A stretch of 64,000 nt of DNA from Lineus longissimus (GCF_910592395.1 NC_088319.1:8434001-8498000); one strand, 5' to 3'. Shown: positions 22,672-33,880, numbered from the stretch's first letter. The notes: generated by a model not told the origin, from the letters alone. Numbers and translations are program-made.

Positions 22672-23134
22672 GTAAGTGATTTTCGTCTTGCATTACGTTT
22701 CTCTGCCCTTGATGATTTTTCCGTAAGAACCCCTCCATTTTGGCCCTTTTGGTGGGTCCAATTTATCAAGATTGCCTAGGGATTATGAGGGATTAGCCGT
22801 TCAGTTTGTGTATCTTGGGATTATTTTCTCCCCACTAAAGAAATAAAAGATGAATATTGTGCAGCGTCGCTTTTGGGAATGAGACTGTTCGCCAGCAAAT
22901 ATATCTCTTTCACAAATAGCTCTTTTAAATTTTGAAATTGACTGAAGAATAACGATTTTAGAGCTTAAAAAATAAGGCGTTTCTGTCGTTCTTGCCTGGT
23001 TCTCATCGTTTGATGAAGCGCCACGGCTTTGCTGATCAATTAGCGTACCCCCTGCCTTGAGCAAGTCGTAGTGTTTTCCGCACCCAGACTGATCACTCAA
23101 ACGTGTTCAGTAGCCATGCGCAGTTGTTACTGTA
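22672..23134. other. FTSJ1 intron, no gene recognised
   Basis: Start of the 10.5-kb intron. The frame stays open past the donor to 22779 only by chance read-through. No repeat identified. Confidence 0.5.
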
Positions 23135-23446
23135 GAACGGAAAACATCCGTGCAATAAAATTTTCGCAAATGCCTCACGATGGACATATTCGCGGCAGAA
23201 TATTTTCGTGAGTGAAGATTAGTGTATGGGTACTGTGGTGTAAAATGTCCCCTACTTAGCATAATCTGAGCAATAATTAAGTAAAAGTTGTTTAAGTTAG
23301 GTGTAATTATGACAAGTGCTAATTGCACGGGTATACACGTAGGCCTTCGACGGGCCAAGCTGTATGCTATGCCTCTATGGAAACATGGCAACAATGACAT
23401 AGATTTCAAGCTAAAAGCAAGAGATTTTCGCGGCAAAAACCTGACA
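23135..23446 (+). repeat. interspersed repeat F, copy 1
   Basis: Shares long blocks with the reverse complement of 31735-32095: 'tcacgatggacatattcgc', 'gcagaatattttcg', 'ggtgtaattatgacaagtg', 'ggaaacatggcaacaatgac' and 'tttcaagctaaaagcaaga' occur in order. Non-coding and about 310 bp; class unknown, a MITE being likely. Confidence 0.7.
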
Positions 23447-23480
23447 AGTCCAAACAAGTCGAAAAGTTACCAGCTCAACC

Positions 23481-23960
23481 TTGAATGTTGCTGCTACACC
23501 ATTTCAGTCTCGCACGTCGACATTTATTGATCGCAGGACAACTGATGAGTCTGTCCTACTACATGTTGTTCCCATGACCTTCAACAGCTTAGATGGAAAT
23601 GCTGTTCGAACCTTTACCCTGTTGGACCCTGGATTGCAGACGTCACTTTGCAATACAGAATTGGCTAGTCAGCTTCAAGTTCAAAGTCAAGTGGAACGTT
23701 TAAGTCTTGGGACAGTAGAAGGTCGCAGTCAACAGCGAGAGATGTTAATTTTTGCTACGGAAAGTACCCCCTGCGGCGATGGTTGTTGTAAGAAGAGCAT
23801 ACGGGTTGATGAAATTTATACTGTGCCAAATCTCAGCCTTCACATATCTCATTATAACCAGATACCAACCTCCAAACCAAGTCATCTTGAGGAAATCTGC
23901 TTGAAATACCCTTCTGAAGGTCAAGTGCAACTGCTCATTGGAAGCTGTTGTTCAGCATGA
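23481..23960 (+). pseudogene. pol: BEL/Pao protease domain fragment, copy 2
   Basis: Contains FTLLDPGLQTSLCNTELASQ where active BEL/Pao aspartic proteases (DUF1758 type) have LLDSGS; the DSG triad is DPG here. It ends in VQLLIGSCCSA, the counterpart of the usual LIG motif. A stop follows at 23958, after which the coding sense continues in other frames through about 24240 (SNWWESIGT, LRAIDILQNINKES). Confidence 0.75.
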
Positions 23961-24428
23961 GATACAGAGAGGAAAACCATCAGAGCCATTCGCCGTTCGC
24001 ACAGATTTTTGATGGGCATTCACCGGGCGCACAGCGGGCCAAATGCTGGGGAGTGAAGACTTAGTCGAAGTGCAGGTCAGGCATGTGGTCAAGCCTGATA
24101 GCGAAAGCAATCTCCATGACATGGTGTCAAATTGGTGGGAATCCATTGGAACCAACCACAATGGAAATGAATCCCTATCCCGCAACAATCTTCGCGCTAT
24201 AGATATTTTGCAAAATATCAACAAGGAAAGTCACTGACCATTATGAAACTGCACTGCTTTGAAGATGGGAACAATTACTCCATGGCTTGAGTCGACAGAA
24301 AGGGGTTTGTTTAGAGAAATCGGCTTAAAGCAGAATCCTGTTTTGGGATCTTGGAGCCAAACCTGTCAAAGTCAATCGTCAACCTAGAGTAAGACCATGT
24401 CACCACGTCTGCTACCAAGAGAGGAGGC

Positions 24429-25142
24429 ATGAGCAAGATTTCCATGGTTTTCGACCCGCTTGGAATCGCTGCAGTTGCATTGTTATTTGGAAAACTACTA
24501 GTACAGACTCTGTGGAGCCAGAAAGTAGGATTGGACGAAGAGATACAAGGGGAGGAGCTCAAGACATGGATAAAGTGGTTAGATGAACTGCCAAGTCTCA
24601 ACTCCCTGAAAATTCTAAGATGCTGGAAGCCACTGCCAGATGACCCCATCATATACGAGATGCATGTATTCTGTGATGCCTCAGAGAAAGCCATGTGCAC
24701 TGTCATATATCTAAGATTAGTCTACAACGATTGGATTCATTGCGCATTTGTTACCAGCAAAAGCCGTCTTGCGCCATTGAAAAAACTCTCAATCGTTCGA
24801 ATCGAATTACAGTTCGCCGGTATCGCCATTCGCCTATCGAAGACTTTCACGAAAGAGATAACTTGCCGCATTGAAGAGACCGTTTTCTGGTCCGATAGCC
24901 GCGTCGTCCTAGGTTATATCGCAAATGAAAGTAGGCGCTTTCACATCTTTGTAGCAAATCGCGTCGCCGAAATCCCCGAGTCAACGACCCCATTACAATG
25001 GCATCACGTGCCAGGAGAGATCAACGCAGCCAATTATGGTACCCATGGTGTTCCTGCATCAAGATTGTCAGCTGAATCAAGATGGTCCTGGTCAAGGTCC
25101 TGCATTTCTATAGGAAGAGCCATGTGTACCCACTGGTGGTGA
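24429..25142 (+). pseudogene. pol: BEL/Pao RT C-terminus and RNase H fragment, copy 2
   Basis: Begins MSKISMVFDPLGIAAVA, the segment after the RT palm in BEL/Pao (Peptidase_A17 family region), followed by TLWSQKVGLDEEI. RNase H motifs are visible: MHVFCDASEKAM (Asp), VRIELQFAGIAIRLS (Glu) and TVFWSDSRVVLGYI (Asp). It ends with WHHVPGEINAANYGTHG, where active copies have AD in place of the AN. The catalytic RT motifs that should precede are missing. Confidence 0.8.
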
Positions 25143-25182
25143 TTTTGAACCTGCTAGTCCTCCGAGAGATAATGACCCAGAA

Positions 25183-25434
25183 TTGAAGGTGCACCTAGTT
25201 ACTGCTGTAGCTGTGAAGAATGCTGCTGTAATCCCAGACTCGAAGAAGTTTTCAGCTTGGTCTCGTTATACCAGAGTTGCCGCCTTGGTTTGCAGATTTG
25301 CCAGAAACTTTGCCGTCAAACATGGCTGCCAGAAAGTCCAGTCAAGATTTGGTCATGTCACTGTAGATGAACTGAGATTTGCTGAGAACTTGATCATCCA
25401 GACAGTTAGTACAAGCAGTCGAGTTCAACGATGA
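25183..25434 (+). pseudogene. pol: BEL/Pao pre-integrase fragment, copy 2
   Basis: Segments FSAWSRYTRVAALVCRFARN and VTVDELRFAENLIIQTV match the linker ahead of the integrase in BEL/Pao pol. It is followed by decayed zinc-binding sequence across 25440-25840. Confidence 0.65.
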
Positions 25435-25586
25435 GTACGCCGCCCTGCAATCTAGGAAGCAGCTGTCAACCAAGAGCCCATTGCTGCAGTTTATACTTCT
25501 TCATCGATGGCAATGGTCTGCATAGTATAGGAGGTCATCTGAAGAATGCACCAGTCCATTGTAGAGCAAAGCATCCAGTACTGCTG

Positions 25587-25754
25587 CCTCACCACGACAT
25601 AGTCTGATTGATCGTGAACGACCGCCATGCGAGAGTTCTTCATACTGGAGTTCAACACACCCTGCATGTGCCTCACCACGACATAGTCTGATTGATCATC
25701 ACCGACTGCCATGTGAGAGTTCTTCATACTGGAGTTCAACACACCCTGCATGAG
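25587..25754 (+). repeat. 84-bp tandem duplication inside the integrase zinc region
   Basis: Two adjacent units, 25587-25670 and 25671-25754, identical except for a few bases, each beginning 'cctcaccacgacatagtctg' and ending 'accctgcatg'. 84 bp is 28 codons, so the duplication would keep the frame. It covers the His-containing half of the integrase zinc finger. Confidence 0.9.
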
Positions 25755-25847
25755 CTGAGACAACGTTACTGGTTGCTGAAAGCCCGTTCCAGAGTCAAGA
25801 ACATTGTAGATAAATACCTGCTGTACCGGAAGCAATGAGTAAAGCCC

Positions 25848-26110
25848 ATGGAGCAGGTTATGGCAGATCTTCCAAGAGCATGCTTCAACATGATGAGTCC
25901 ATTCGCCTCAACTGGACTTGACTATTTCGGGCCGCTGTTAGTTAGGAACGCTCGAAAGACTGAGAAGAGATATGGATTATTGCTCACTTGCCTGTCAACA
26001 AGAGCCATACATCTCGAAATGGCATACTCTCTAGATATGGACAGTTTCTTGTTAGCCCTCTGTAGATTCATAATATGTTGCACTGCTCACTTCAAGACAA
26101 CGTTGGTAGA
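25848..26110 (+). pseudogene. pol: BEL/Pao integrase core N-terminal fragment, copy 2
   Basis: MADLPRACFNMMSPFASTGL, DYFGPLLVRNARKTEKRYG, LSTRAIHLEMAYSLDMDSF and ALCRFI match the first part of the BEL/Pao integrase core, with the first catalytic Asp in DYFGP present. Similarity ends near 26110; the second Asp and the Glu are absent. Confidence 0.8.
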
Positions 26111-27614
26111 CTACACAACGAAACTTGGAAATTGCCCCCTGGATATTGACAGTCTATCTAGAACTTTGTTCTTATGGACTTGACCTAATGCCTGCAAGTG
26201 AACATTACTTTATGAGGCCTAGTTGGACTATGCATCAAGACTGTGTTGGGGTTTATAATAAAAACCTGTCTGAGTGCGACAGGTATAGGGGTTTCGCATC
26301 TCTCATCAAGCACTAGGTATGCTAATGAGGTGGATAGCCAGGGGCTTGTCCACCAGTCTTTTTAGCTCAGCTGACAAAGTCAGCGGAGCTAGTCAAATAG
26401 CTATTCGATTGGTGTCCGTCCTTCCTTCCATCCATCCTGCCATCCTTCCATCTAGCCATCTGTAGACAAAGTTGGGCATTTTGTAATCATACAACCGAGG
26501 CACTTCAAATCTAGTCTTGCTTATAAACACGGCAGAAAATGTTGCTTACGGAAAAAAATTTGGGCGATTCGACTCAAATTCAGCTCCCCAGGGGGCAAAA
26601 TGCGTAAATGAAAAAACAATTTTTTGACGCTCTATTCCAGCAGATAAAAGCTTGAAGTAAAGTTGAAAAGGTCTTCATGATACAGAAGTTTTGATATAAA
26701 ATAGATTAGTGTCGATTTATATCACCAGTTGGCGGTAGTGAGCAAAACTGTTGTTTGACCCCGGATGACCCCGCTTTAAATTTCCCGCCGAGGTTACCTG
26801 GACTGGAGAACTATCATCAAGAAAATGGCGGCGACCTTTTTATTTCTACCGGAGCGATGATTTGTAAGTGACAAATTTTCTTTTTTAAGCCTTTACGGAA
26901 ATGTATTTTGGTACGAAACTTCACACGTTTATAGAAAAAATCAACGAGAATGTGTTCAAATGCCCTCATAACGATGAGTTCAACGGAATTTGGTCAAAAC
27001 AACATTCGAATGGAGTCAACTTTCTTTGCGAAATTGAAGCGACGACCTCATTATTTATCGTAATTTATGCAGATCTGAGTCCAGCTGATGGGTGATGTTC
27101 TGATTTGTGTTCAAACTATTGGAAACTTCGGAAATTAGTTCTATAAATCCTACTATTCTGCAGGAGTATATTATAGCCATTGATGTTGACAGCTAAAAGC
27201 ACGAAAACTTTGTTGTTGATCGTCGGGGCGGATTGATATGTGGTTGTGCGTCCAAGGCGATTAGGTCATTCAGTTAGTTTGAGAAAGATCATGATCATAA
27301 AGATGCGTGTTGTGTTATCATAACCCGAAAATAAGTTGAAGTTATTATTAGTACTACGATCTTACATGAGTAAAAAGTAGACGTTTTAAGCAACACAATA
27401 ATGTTACTCCCGTAAAAAAACTGTCAATTCTCCTTACCACAGAAGCCAAGCCATTGATCAGGGTTCGCCAGTCTACCTCTCTGGCTGGGCACCACCTCCA
27501 CAGCTAGGAACCTCTCTGACCAGGCACCACGGATGCGCATGCTCCGTTTGGATCTATTCCGTTTCCGTTTTGATCACTTCCGGTAACGCAGGCGCATTGA
27601 AGTTAAGGAAAATA

Positions 27615-28396
27615 TGGTGGTGCCTGGCTGTGGAGGTAACCTGCTCTCGACCATTTCAAGAGAAAAGACTATGAAATGTTCTGTTATTAACACAGTTTAC
27701 CCAATATTGAACAGACTCAAAGTTTTATTTGTTCAAGTAATCAAATGTATAAGGCCAGGGACACATACAATGCTTTTTTCACTTGGTGGTGCCTGGCTGT
27801 GGAGGTAACCTGCTCTCTACCATTTCAAGAGAAATGACTATATTATTGTTCGATTATTAAGGCAGTTTGCCCAATATTGAACAGATTCAAAGTTTTATTT
27901 ATCAAAGTTATCAATTGTATAAGGCCAGGGAAACATACACTGCTTTTTTCACTTGGTGGTGCCTGGCTGTGGAGGTAACCTGCTCTCGACCATTTCAAGA
28001 GAAATAACTATGAAATGTTCTGTAATTAACACAGTTTACCCAATATTGAACAGATTCAAAGTTTTATTTATCCAAGTATTCAATTGTATAAGGCCAGGGA
28101 CACATAGACTGCTGTTTTCACTTGGTGGTGCCTGGCTGTGGAGGTAACCTGCTCACGACCATTTCAAGTGAAATAACTGTGAAATGTTCTGTAATTAACA
28201 CAGTTTGCCCAATATTGAACAGATTCAAAGTTTTATTTATCCAAGTATTCAATTGTATAAGGCCAGGGACACATAGACTGCTGTTTTCACTTGGTGGTGC
28301 CTGGCTGTGGAGGTAACCTGCTCTCGACCATTTCAAGTGAAATGACTATGAAATGTTCTGTAATTAACACAGTTTGCCCAATATTGAACAGATTGG
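27615..28396 (+). repeat. 169-bp tandem repeat, five copies
   Basis: Units begin at 27615, 27784, 27954, 28123 and 28292 (spacing 169-170), the last being partial (about 105 bp). Each starts 'tggtggtgcctggctgtgg' followed by a donor-like 'aggtaacctg'. In the first unit this is ATG GTG GTG CCT GGC TGT GGA. The start resembles the element's own terminal repeat, so the array may have grown from a segment next to the TIR. Confidence 0.9.
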
Positions 28397-28700
28397 GTTA
28401 TTGATCAGTTTGGAAGAAACTTCTTTGAAATATTTAATATTGGGTGGATTGTGGTAATAACTTTATAGTCATTTTACTTAAAAAAGTCAAGAGTGGTATT
28501 CATTGATTGTAGTCACAGTGTAAAATGTTCAATTCTCATCAGGAGGTTTTTTATTAATAGATATGCGAATGTGTCCACTGAACAAAATTGTTGTAATTCA
28601 AATGATGTCTATTGATTGATTAATAAATACATCTTTAAAACTAAATCGTGTGGTCATTTCATTACTTGGACCCTCAGCCTGGAAATTCTTCTTCTTTGTT

Positions 28701-28949
28701 TTCATTTCCATCTAACAGACTCTCCAGACTTACTAGTAATCAGAAGCGGAGTTGGTGTTCGTCAGCCGGTCAAGTCTCCCTCCTCAACGCTGCAAGCGTT
28801 GGGCATCTTCCCAGGATGTGCTCGACAGTCATTGGCTCGATCTGGGGGGTGTCGCTATCTCCTTACTCCTAGACAGAAGCCTGGAACAAGCTGGACATCG
28901 GGCAGCAAACCCAATATTAATGTGCTCAGAACACTTCTCAAGTAATTAG
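28701..28949 (+). pseudogene. possible THAP-like coding remnant
   Basis: After an acceptor-like 'tttccatctaacag' at about 28721 a frame ends NPILMCSEHFSSN. C-x2-H-F is the usual close of a THAP zinc finger (CSEHF). The start of the satellite unit, MVVPGCGG followed by a donor, resembles a THAP N-terminus in which a Cys in VPGC begins the finger. The middle of the domain is not recognisable, so this is a suggestion only. Confidence 0.25.
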
Positions 28950-29057
28950 TGTTTCAGAGTGATCTATAGCCTATACCTAATACAATAGTGATTATTTCGG
29001 GCAGGGCTTAGAGGAGGCTTAGAGTAACGAGACTAGTATATAGCAGGCCCGGGAAAG

Positions 29058-29216
29058 CAGGGGCGTAGGTAGCAGAGGGGGGGGGGCAAATGCCCCCTCC
29101 CCCCGAGGTCACCAAAATATGTGTTTTTGGCCAAAAGATTTCATAAAGGGTCATTTTGTCCCCCAGAGAGCCTTTTGCCCCTCCCCCGCCACACCAAAAA
29201 GCTAGCTACGCCCCTG
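29058..29216. mobile_element. short MITE with CAGGGGCGTAG ends
   Basis: 159 bp bounded by CAGGGGCGTAGGTAGC and GCTAGCTACGCCCCTG, inverted complements with one mismatch. The interior has long G and C runs. The CAGGGGC ends recall hAT-type MITEs. No convincing 8-bp target duplication is present. Confidence 0.55.
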
Positions 29217-29334
29217 GCCCTGTAGGTGTGTAGTATAATTTACTCTAAGTAAGGGCAGGGCAATAAGGAAAGGTGCTATGCTGCATGTAGGCCCTATTAT
29301 ATTCTATAACAAAGAAACCCAACATATGATTTAA

Positions 29335-29545
29335 AGGTGCCGGTGTAATAGAATCAGATGCCCCCTGATATTAAATGCCCTCAACAATAGAACACCGGCA
29401 CCATTCAATAGGACTCTAAAGAGGCCAAGACCCTTCATCCGAAGAAGAACAATACAGGCGGGCATCAGGAAAGGGAGGGCATTTGATTCTATCACAGCGG
29501 AACAATATATCTCCCTTTTCCCACAAGAACTAATATTCCTCACAA
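29335..29545. repeat. small inverted-repeat unit
   Basis: 'gtaatagaatcagatgcc' at 29345 pairs with 'ggcatttgattctatcac' at 29478 (16 of 18). A second short inverted pair, 'ggtgccggtgt' and 'acaccggcacc', lies within the left part. Possibly a decayed MITE. Confidence 0.4.
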
Positions 29546-29781
29546 AGGAATTCTAGACTGGACTTAGATTCATGGGGACCAGCATTTCTTTTACACCCGC
29601 ACGCGGAGCATGAGCTGAGCTGCTGCTGCACGCCAACATATCAACCAACAGCACCGCCATTTCTTCAAACGGTTGGAAGTGATACTACCAGTCACGTGTG
29701 GTTCCTGGTCAGAGAGGTTCCTAGCTGTGGAGGTGGTGCCCAGCCAGAGAGGTAGGCTGGCGGAGGGTGTTGAAGCCATTG

Positions 29782-31734
29782 CTGTTATAGTGTTAAGTTA
29801 TGCAGGGGCTTAATCAATTACCTGCACTCCCTGTGGGGTGAATAACATTACCTTTTGAACAGCTGCCTGTAGGGGGATGATTGGAACAGCCGGTATACCT
29901 GCTGACCTGCTGAACCCAGGTTAATGTTATTTTCAATCCATGATTGCAGGTCACCTGATTTTCGAGATTTCGCGGGAAATGAAATTGTAAACAAACGCAT
30001 GTGTGCAGTTCAAATGTATTGTTATTGTAAACAAAAATGTATTTTTGGTACTTTTGGTTGCTTGACTTGGGTTTTCCCGCAGTTAGGAGCTGGGGTCAAA
30101 TTGGTGGTCTATTGTGCTGTTTTAGTCAGAGGTAGCCCTTGATTATGAAGGGATTTTCAAATTAAGGTGACCATGGTCTTTTTATGTGCTCAGCTCACCA
30201 CAGCTTTCAATACTTGATGTATCTGAAGAGGCGCGCGGAACCTGACATGGCCTTACCAATGAGCTGCTCACGGTGCTGAACTTCTAGCTTGCCTGTCGAC
30301 TAAGTGGCTTTTTGGCCGAGACATTGCTACATGTTGGAGGAGCACGCATTTTAAATTTATAGTAGTGATAGTACAGTTGGTTCGAGCCATTTGGAAGCCG
30401 ACATGTGAAAGCCTATCTGGGTTCTCCTTCTTCTCCGTATAAAAAGGGGCATATTGCTGACTAAGGAACAAGGCATATTGACATTGCCTCATCATCTCTA
30501 TGGGACCAATTGATATACTTTTATATGCACGCATACATCGTGCCATTTCAGGGTCCGAGTCTGTGGACAATTGGTTTGATTAATTTGTCTCTTCGATATT
30601 GCTCCTTTATTGCATTAGATTATCATCGCAATTCAATCTATTCAAAATATAGCCAATTTGAACCTGTCTGCGCCAAGGATAGATTGGTTCCAGCCCAGCC
30701 TGGACATACCACAGTTGTCCATGGAGAAGTCTCATCCTCTCTGACACTTCTTTTCTGTAAAGCTACCGATACAACATACTGAACTTGGGATATCTTCCGT
30801 TGCCTCCTGTAATATATACATACCATGGCTGATTAGTTCAATCATATTTCATCCAGCTGGCAGCTCTGCATTGGAAATTTTAGTGGCATAACGTGTTCTC
30901 TTGACCTTCAAACAGTAGTATAAAGCCGATATTTACTACTATCTACTTTATACCCTCAGTCCTATGTTATTAGGTCATCCAGCTGAGCGCCAGGCCCTTG
31001 GGCCTCTTGTTGTCAATCAAATGTCAGGGGCCATGAGATTTGCCTCAGATTTTGTTACCATCCCTTCCAAAAAAAACCCTCTAGATATTCATTCATAGAG
31101 ATTTAGTCATAGTTCTGGGTGTAAATCCCATTTTCATTAAAGTAAATGATCTCGTAATCAAGAATTATGATTGATGATCATAATTCATTTTGTAGTTTTA
31201 ACTTTGCTGAGGATGGCACATGTCCTATTTTCAATTAGCTTGGGTTTGGTTTGCTGGGTTAAGTTTATTGTAGATTTTGACAATGTTTTCATTCTTTTTA
31301 TCGCCTGACAGTTGATTAATGTTGTTCTTGACACATGTAAGACTTGATTGCACTGTATTTTGAGCTTTTTTTATTCACATTTCCCACATCTGGAAGGAAG
31401 AGCTAGAAAAGTAGAGGACGTTTCTCTTTCACGGACATTCCTCTTTCATGGAGTCATGACAAAACTTCTCAAACCTATTCTACAGTAAAGCGCAACAAAT
31501 GGCCATTGTAATATAGTCAACTTAACAACACATAGTTGACATGTGACCCTCTTTTCAAGTATAAATGACATTTAATTTGGGATTGGATTCATGAGGATGA
31601 ACCTTCTCAGTAAAATCCACTATTCCAGAACATTTGAAATTCCACTTTAAGTAAAAAGACTGTAAATTTTACATGTAATTTTGATTTTACAGTTCCAAAA
31701 TATTGTCCCCTATATACTGTAGAATAGAAAAATT
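29782..31734. other. FTSJ1 intron: B2 right part and unassigned sequence
   Basis: 29782-31011 belongs to B2; 31012-31734 shows no recognisable repeat or exon. Frames at 29924-30142 and 30510-30782 have no family resemblance. Confidence 0.45.
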
Positions 31735-32095
31735 TCGCGAGTAGGTCAGGTTCGCGAAAATATTCTGCCACGAAAATCTCTTCCTTTTAGCTTGAAATCC
31801 ATGTCATTGTTGCCATGTTTCCACAGAGGCACTGCATACAGCTTGGCCCAACGTACCTGTATACCCCGCACAGTCAGCACTTATCATAATTACACCTAAC
31901 AATCACACCTTTTGAACAACTTTTGCTTAATTATTGCTCATTATTATGTTATATAAGGGACATTTACACTACAGTCCCCATACACCAAGAGCTTAGAGTA
32001 AAAAAGACAGTTTAAATTTTCTTGGAAAAAGATTTTTCACTCGCGAAAATATTTTGCTGCGAATATGTCCATCGTGAGGCATTCGCGAATTTTTT
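31735..32095 (-). repeat. interspersed repeat F, copy 2
   Basis: Reverse-oriented partner of 23135-23446, sharing 'gcgaatatgtccatcgtga' and 'gtcattgttgccatgtttcc'. About 50 bp longer in its middle. Two direct 'cgcgaaaatatt' motifs sit near its ends. Confidence 0.7.
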
Positions 32096-33209
32096 AAATA
32101 TTTTTCTGATCAAGTTTTATTATTGCGTATTCTGATTGGACCAGTGCCATATTCGAAAAGAAAATAATTTTCTACGTGGTGTACATCGGGGACTTCATCT
32201 TTTTCTAACGTTTTTTTTTATAAACAGAATTTTAGTAATACTAGTAGAAAAAGATAACGTGTACAGCGGGCATTACAGACCAATAACTCTTTCACAATGT
32301 CAACTAAACCCAGTCAGCTATGACACCAGCTGCCCGTGGTTGTCTGAAAAACACTTTACTTTCCTAATACACCAACTCAATGTGCTCACGGAGGAGGGGG
32401 GGGCATATGCCACACCCTGCGTTGCTTTTGTTCTGATTTGAACAAGTCTATTGAACTGTTATTAATGCAGTTACAACCTGCAAATTATCAACGTAACTTG
32501 ATTGATAACCTTTGGCTACTGTCTATTACTGATTGATCGAATGATACAACATAATATCAATTTATATGCTAATCAGTTGGAGTACTGTGACGCTGCACAA
32601 GCACCAATCAAACTGCAGTGCCATCCGCAAACTATGAATGAAACTAAATATAGTCTTCTGCAGGTCACCAGGGACACGAATACACTGTACAATAGTGTCA
32701 AACGCGTACCGCGAGTTCTATACTAATGCATTAGTATAGGGACGATATATCGTCCCTACAAAGTATACGCGAGACAAAATATAGGGACTATATATTGTCC
32801 CCTCTAGGGAGGCAAGGGGTTAAAACTCCTACACAGAATTTGGTGGCTGAGAAGTTCCATTGGGTTGGCGTTATCTCATCAGTTTCACAAGAATTTTTCC
32901 TCATTGAAATCTCAGTTGTGTACACATGACATTTTCCAGAATTTGAAGACCTAACTGGACCATAAATGTCAGTCAGGTCTGAAAGAAACTTTTGTCAATT
33001 ACAGTCTTAACATTTCTTTCATTTTATTTTTCCCCAATATTTCAATAAGACCTAAACATACTATACTTATCATTTCAAATTTATTTATGACAGAAGGCAT
33101 CACCACAAGGATTCAAACTACACATTTTTTGAGATGGCCCAGAGAGCGACGGGGGACATTCAACGCTGTGGTTGTTAAAATTGATAAAGTTTATCTATTT
33201 ATTTTCCAG
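32096..33209. other. end of FTSJ1 intron, no gene recognised
   Basis: AT-rich. 'gggacgatatatcgtccct' at 32740 is a perfect short palindrome. The polypyrimidine tract and acceptor 'ttatctatttattttccag' close the intron at 33209. Confidence 0.5.
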
Positions 33210-33314
33210 CTGAACAATGAGAGAGTATATACATACCATGCCCCCAACCAGATGCCAATAGACCCACCGTACAAGGAGGCATGTGAACGAAAACGTATGG
33301 ATCAGTTGTCATAG
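33210..33314 (+). CDS. FTSJ1: FTSJ1-type tRNA 2'-O-methyltransferase, last coding exon
   Basis: Begins in phase 0 after 'attttccag' and ends at TAG, 34 codons plus stop. The translation LNNERVYTYHAPNQMPIDPP followed by YKEACERKRMDQLS matches the end of the conserved C-terminal part of FTSJ1, which in human has a YKYTPPTQPPI-type segment and PPYQEAC. The protein stops here, without the ~50-residue tail of the human form, which is not unusual for invertebrate members. The phase agrees with the exon ending at 22671. Confidence 0.9.
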   Translation: MNNERVYTYHAPNQMPIDPPYKEACERKRMDQLS

Positions 33315-33880
33315 CCTGTGCCCGGCATTAGTGCTGCATGTGAAATTAGTTTTTCAAAAAGGGAATCGTGTAGGTTGGAACTTTCAGTGAACCTGATGAT
33401 GGTAATATTGTGACAGCAACAGGACATAAAAGAAGTAAAAGTATAAAAAACGTGACAGAAAGAAAAGTTAGAACTGATTAAATGTAATTATTGAAACTAT
33501 TACTAATAATTATATCCACTCGATGCATGTACACATTTCGTTGCAACTTATTGTACGAGTCTTGGTCTTGAACCCCTCAGAAAAAAGTCATGATGACTGT
33601 CCCGACATATGCAGTGAAATATTAGAGAGTTTGACTTCACCTTGGTTTTGATTTCGATTAATCAACAAATATACAGGTCCATGTATACGCCAGCCCTCAT
33701 ACTTATGAGCTACATTTTGAAGGCACACTATTGATCTGAAACTCATTTTTCTACCAGAACCCTACCTGTGACAAAAAAGATAACATGCTCAAGGTGTAAA
33801 TTTAAATTCTGCATCAAATCTGATGTGAATGGTTTTGAAGTCAGAGCGGAATAAACAATAAAGAAAAAGTATGTTTTTGT
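33315..33880 (+). other. probable FTSJ1 3' untranslated region with poly(A) signals
   Basis: AATAAA occurs at 33850-33855 and again at 33857-33862, about 540 bp after the stop codon and followed by a T-rich stretch. Transcript end at about 33880 is inferred. Confidence 0.4.

Larger units (their letters stand above)
23470..26110 (+). mobile_element. BEL/Pao retrotransposon remnant, copy 2 (pol only)
   Basis: Ordered remains of protease, RT N-terminus, RNase H, pre-integrase and integrase domains, all on + and in several frames. The reverse-transcriptase centre is deleted between about 24240 and 24430. No gag and no LTR pair are visible. It lies in the last FTSJ1 intron in the same orientation as the gene. 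Confidence 0.8.
27457..29772. mobile_element. TIR element with ~60-bp inverted ends, possibly P-element-like
   Basis: The left end (27464-27535) and right end (29692-29766) are inverted complements over roughly 60-70 bp, sharing 'ctacctctctggctgggcac' and 'cacctccacagctaggaacc'. The direct repeat 'aagccattg' flanks both sides (27448-27456 and 29773-29781), a probable 9-bp target duplication. Inside are a 169-bp satellite, a possible THAP-type coding remnant near 28750-28949, and two small inverted-repeat elements. Assignment to P elements rests only on the weak THAP signal and is tentative; a Mutator-like or hAT origin is also possible. Confidence 0.6.
26363..31011 (+). mobile_element. HINE-like element B, copy 2, enlarged by nested insertions
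   Basis: The 5' end is TAGCTCAGCTGACAAAGTCAGCGGAGCT followed by GTCC/TTCC/ATCC repeats (26410-26460). The 3' end is CAGCTGAGCGCC, the AGGCCC-TT-GGGCCT hairpin and CTTGTT at 31011. Interior phrases match B1, for example 'catgagtaaaaagtagac' at 27366 and 14923. It is interrupted at 27457-29772 by a TIR element, after which non-coding B-type sequence resumes. Confidence 0.65.

Noticed and set aside
25491-25835. Minus-strand 114-codon frame
   Set aside because: Shadow of the BEL/Pao integrase zinc region on +, including its tandem duplication.
27614-28316. Repeated 64-codon frames
   Set aside because: They are the 169-bp satellite read in one frame; identical stops in each unit argue against a protein, though the first codons may derive from an exon.
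29058-29216. 8-bp target duplication for the CAGGGGCGTAG MITE
   Set aside because: The bases outside the two ends do not match; only the inverted ends are supported.
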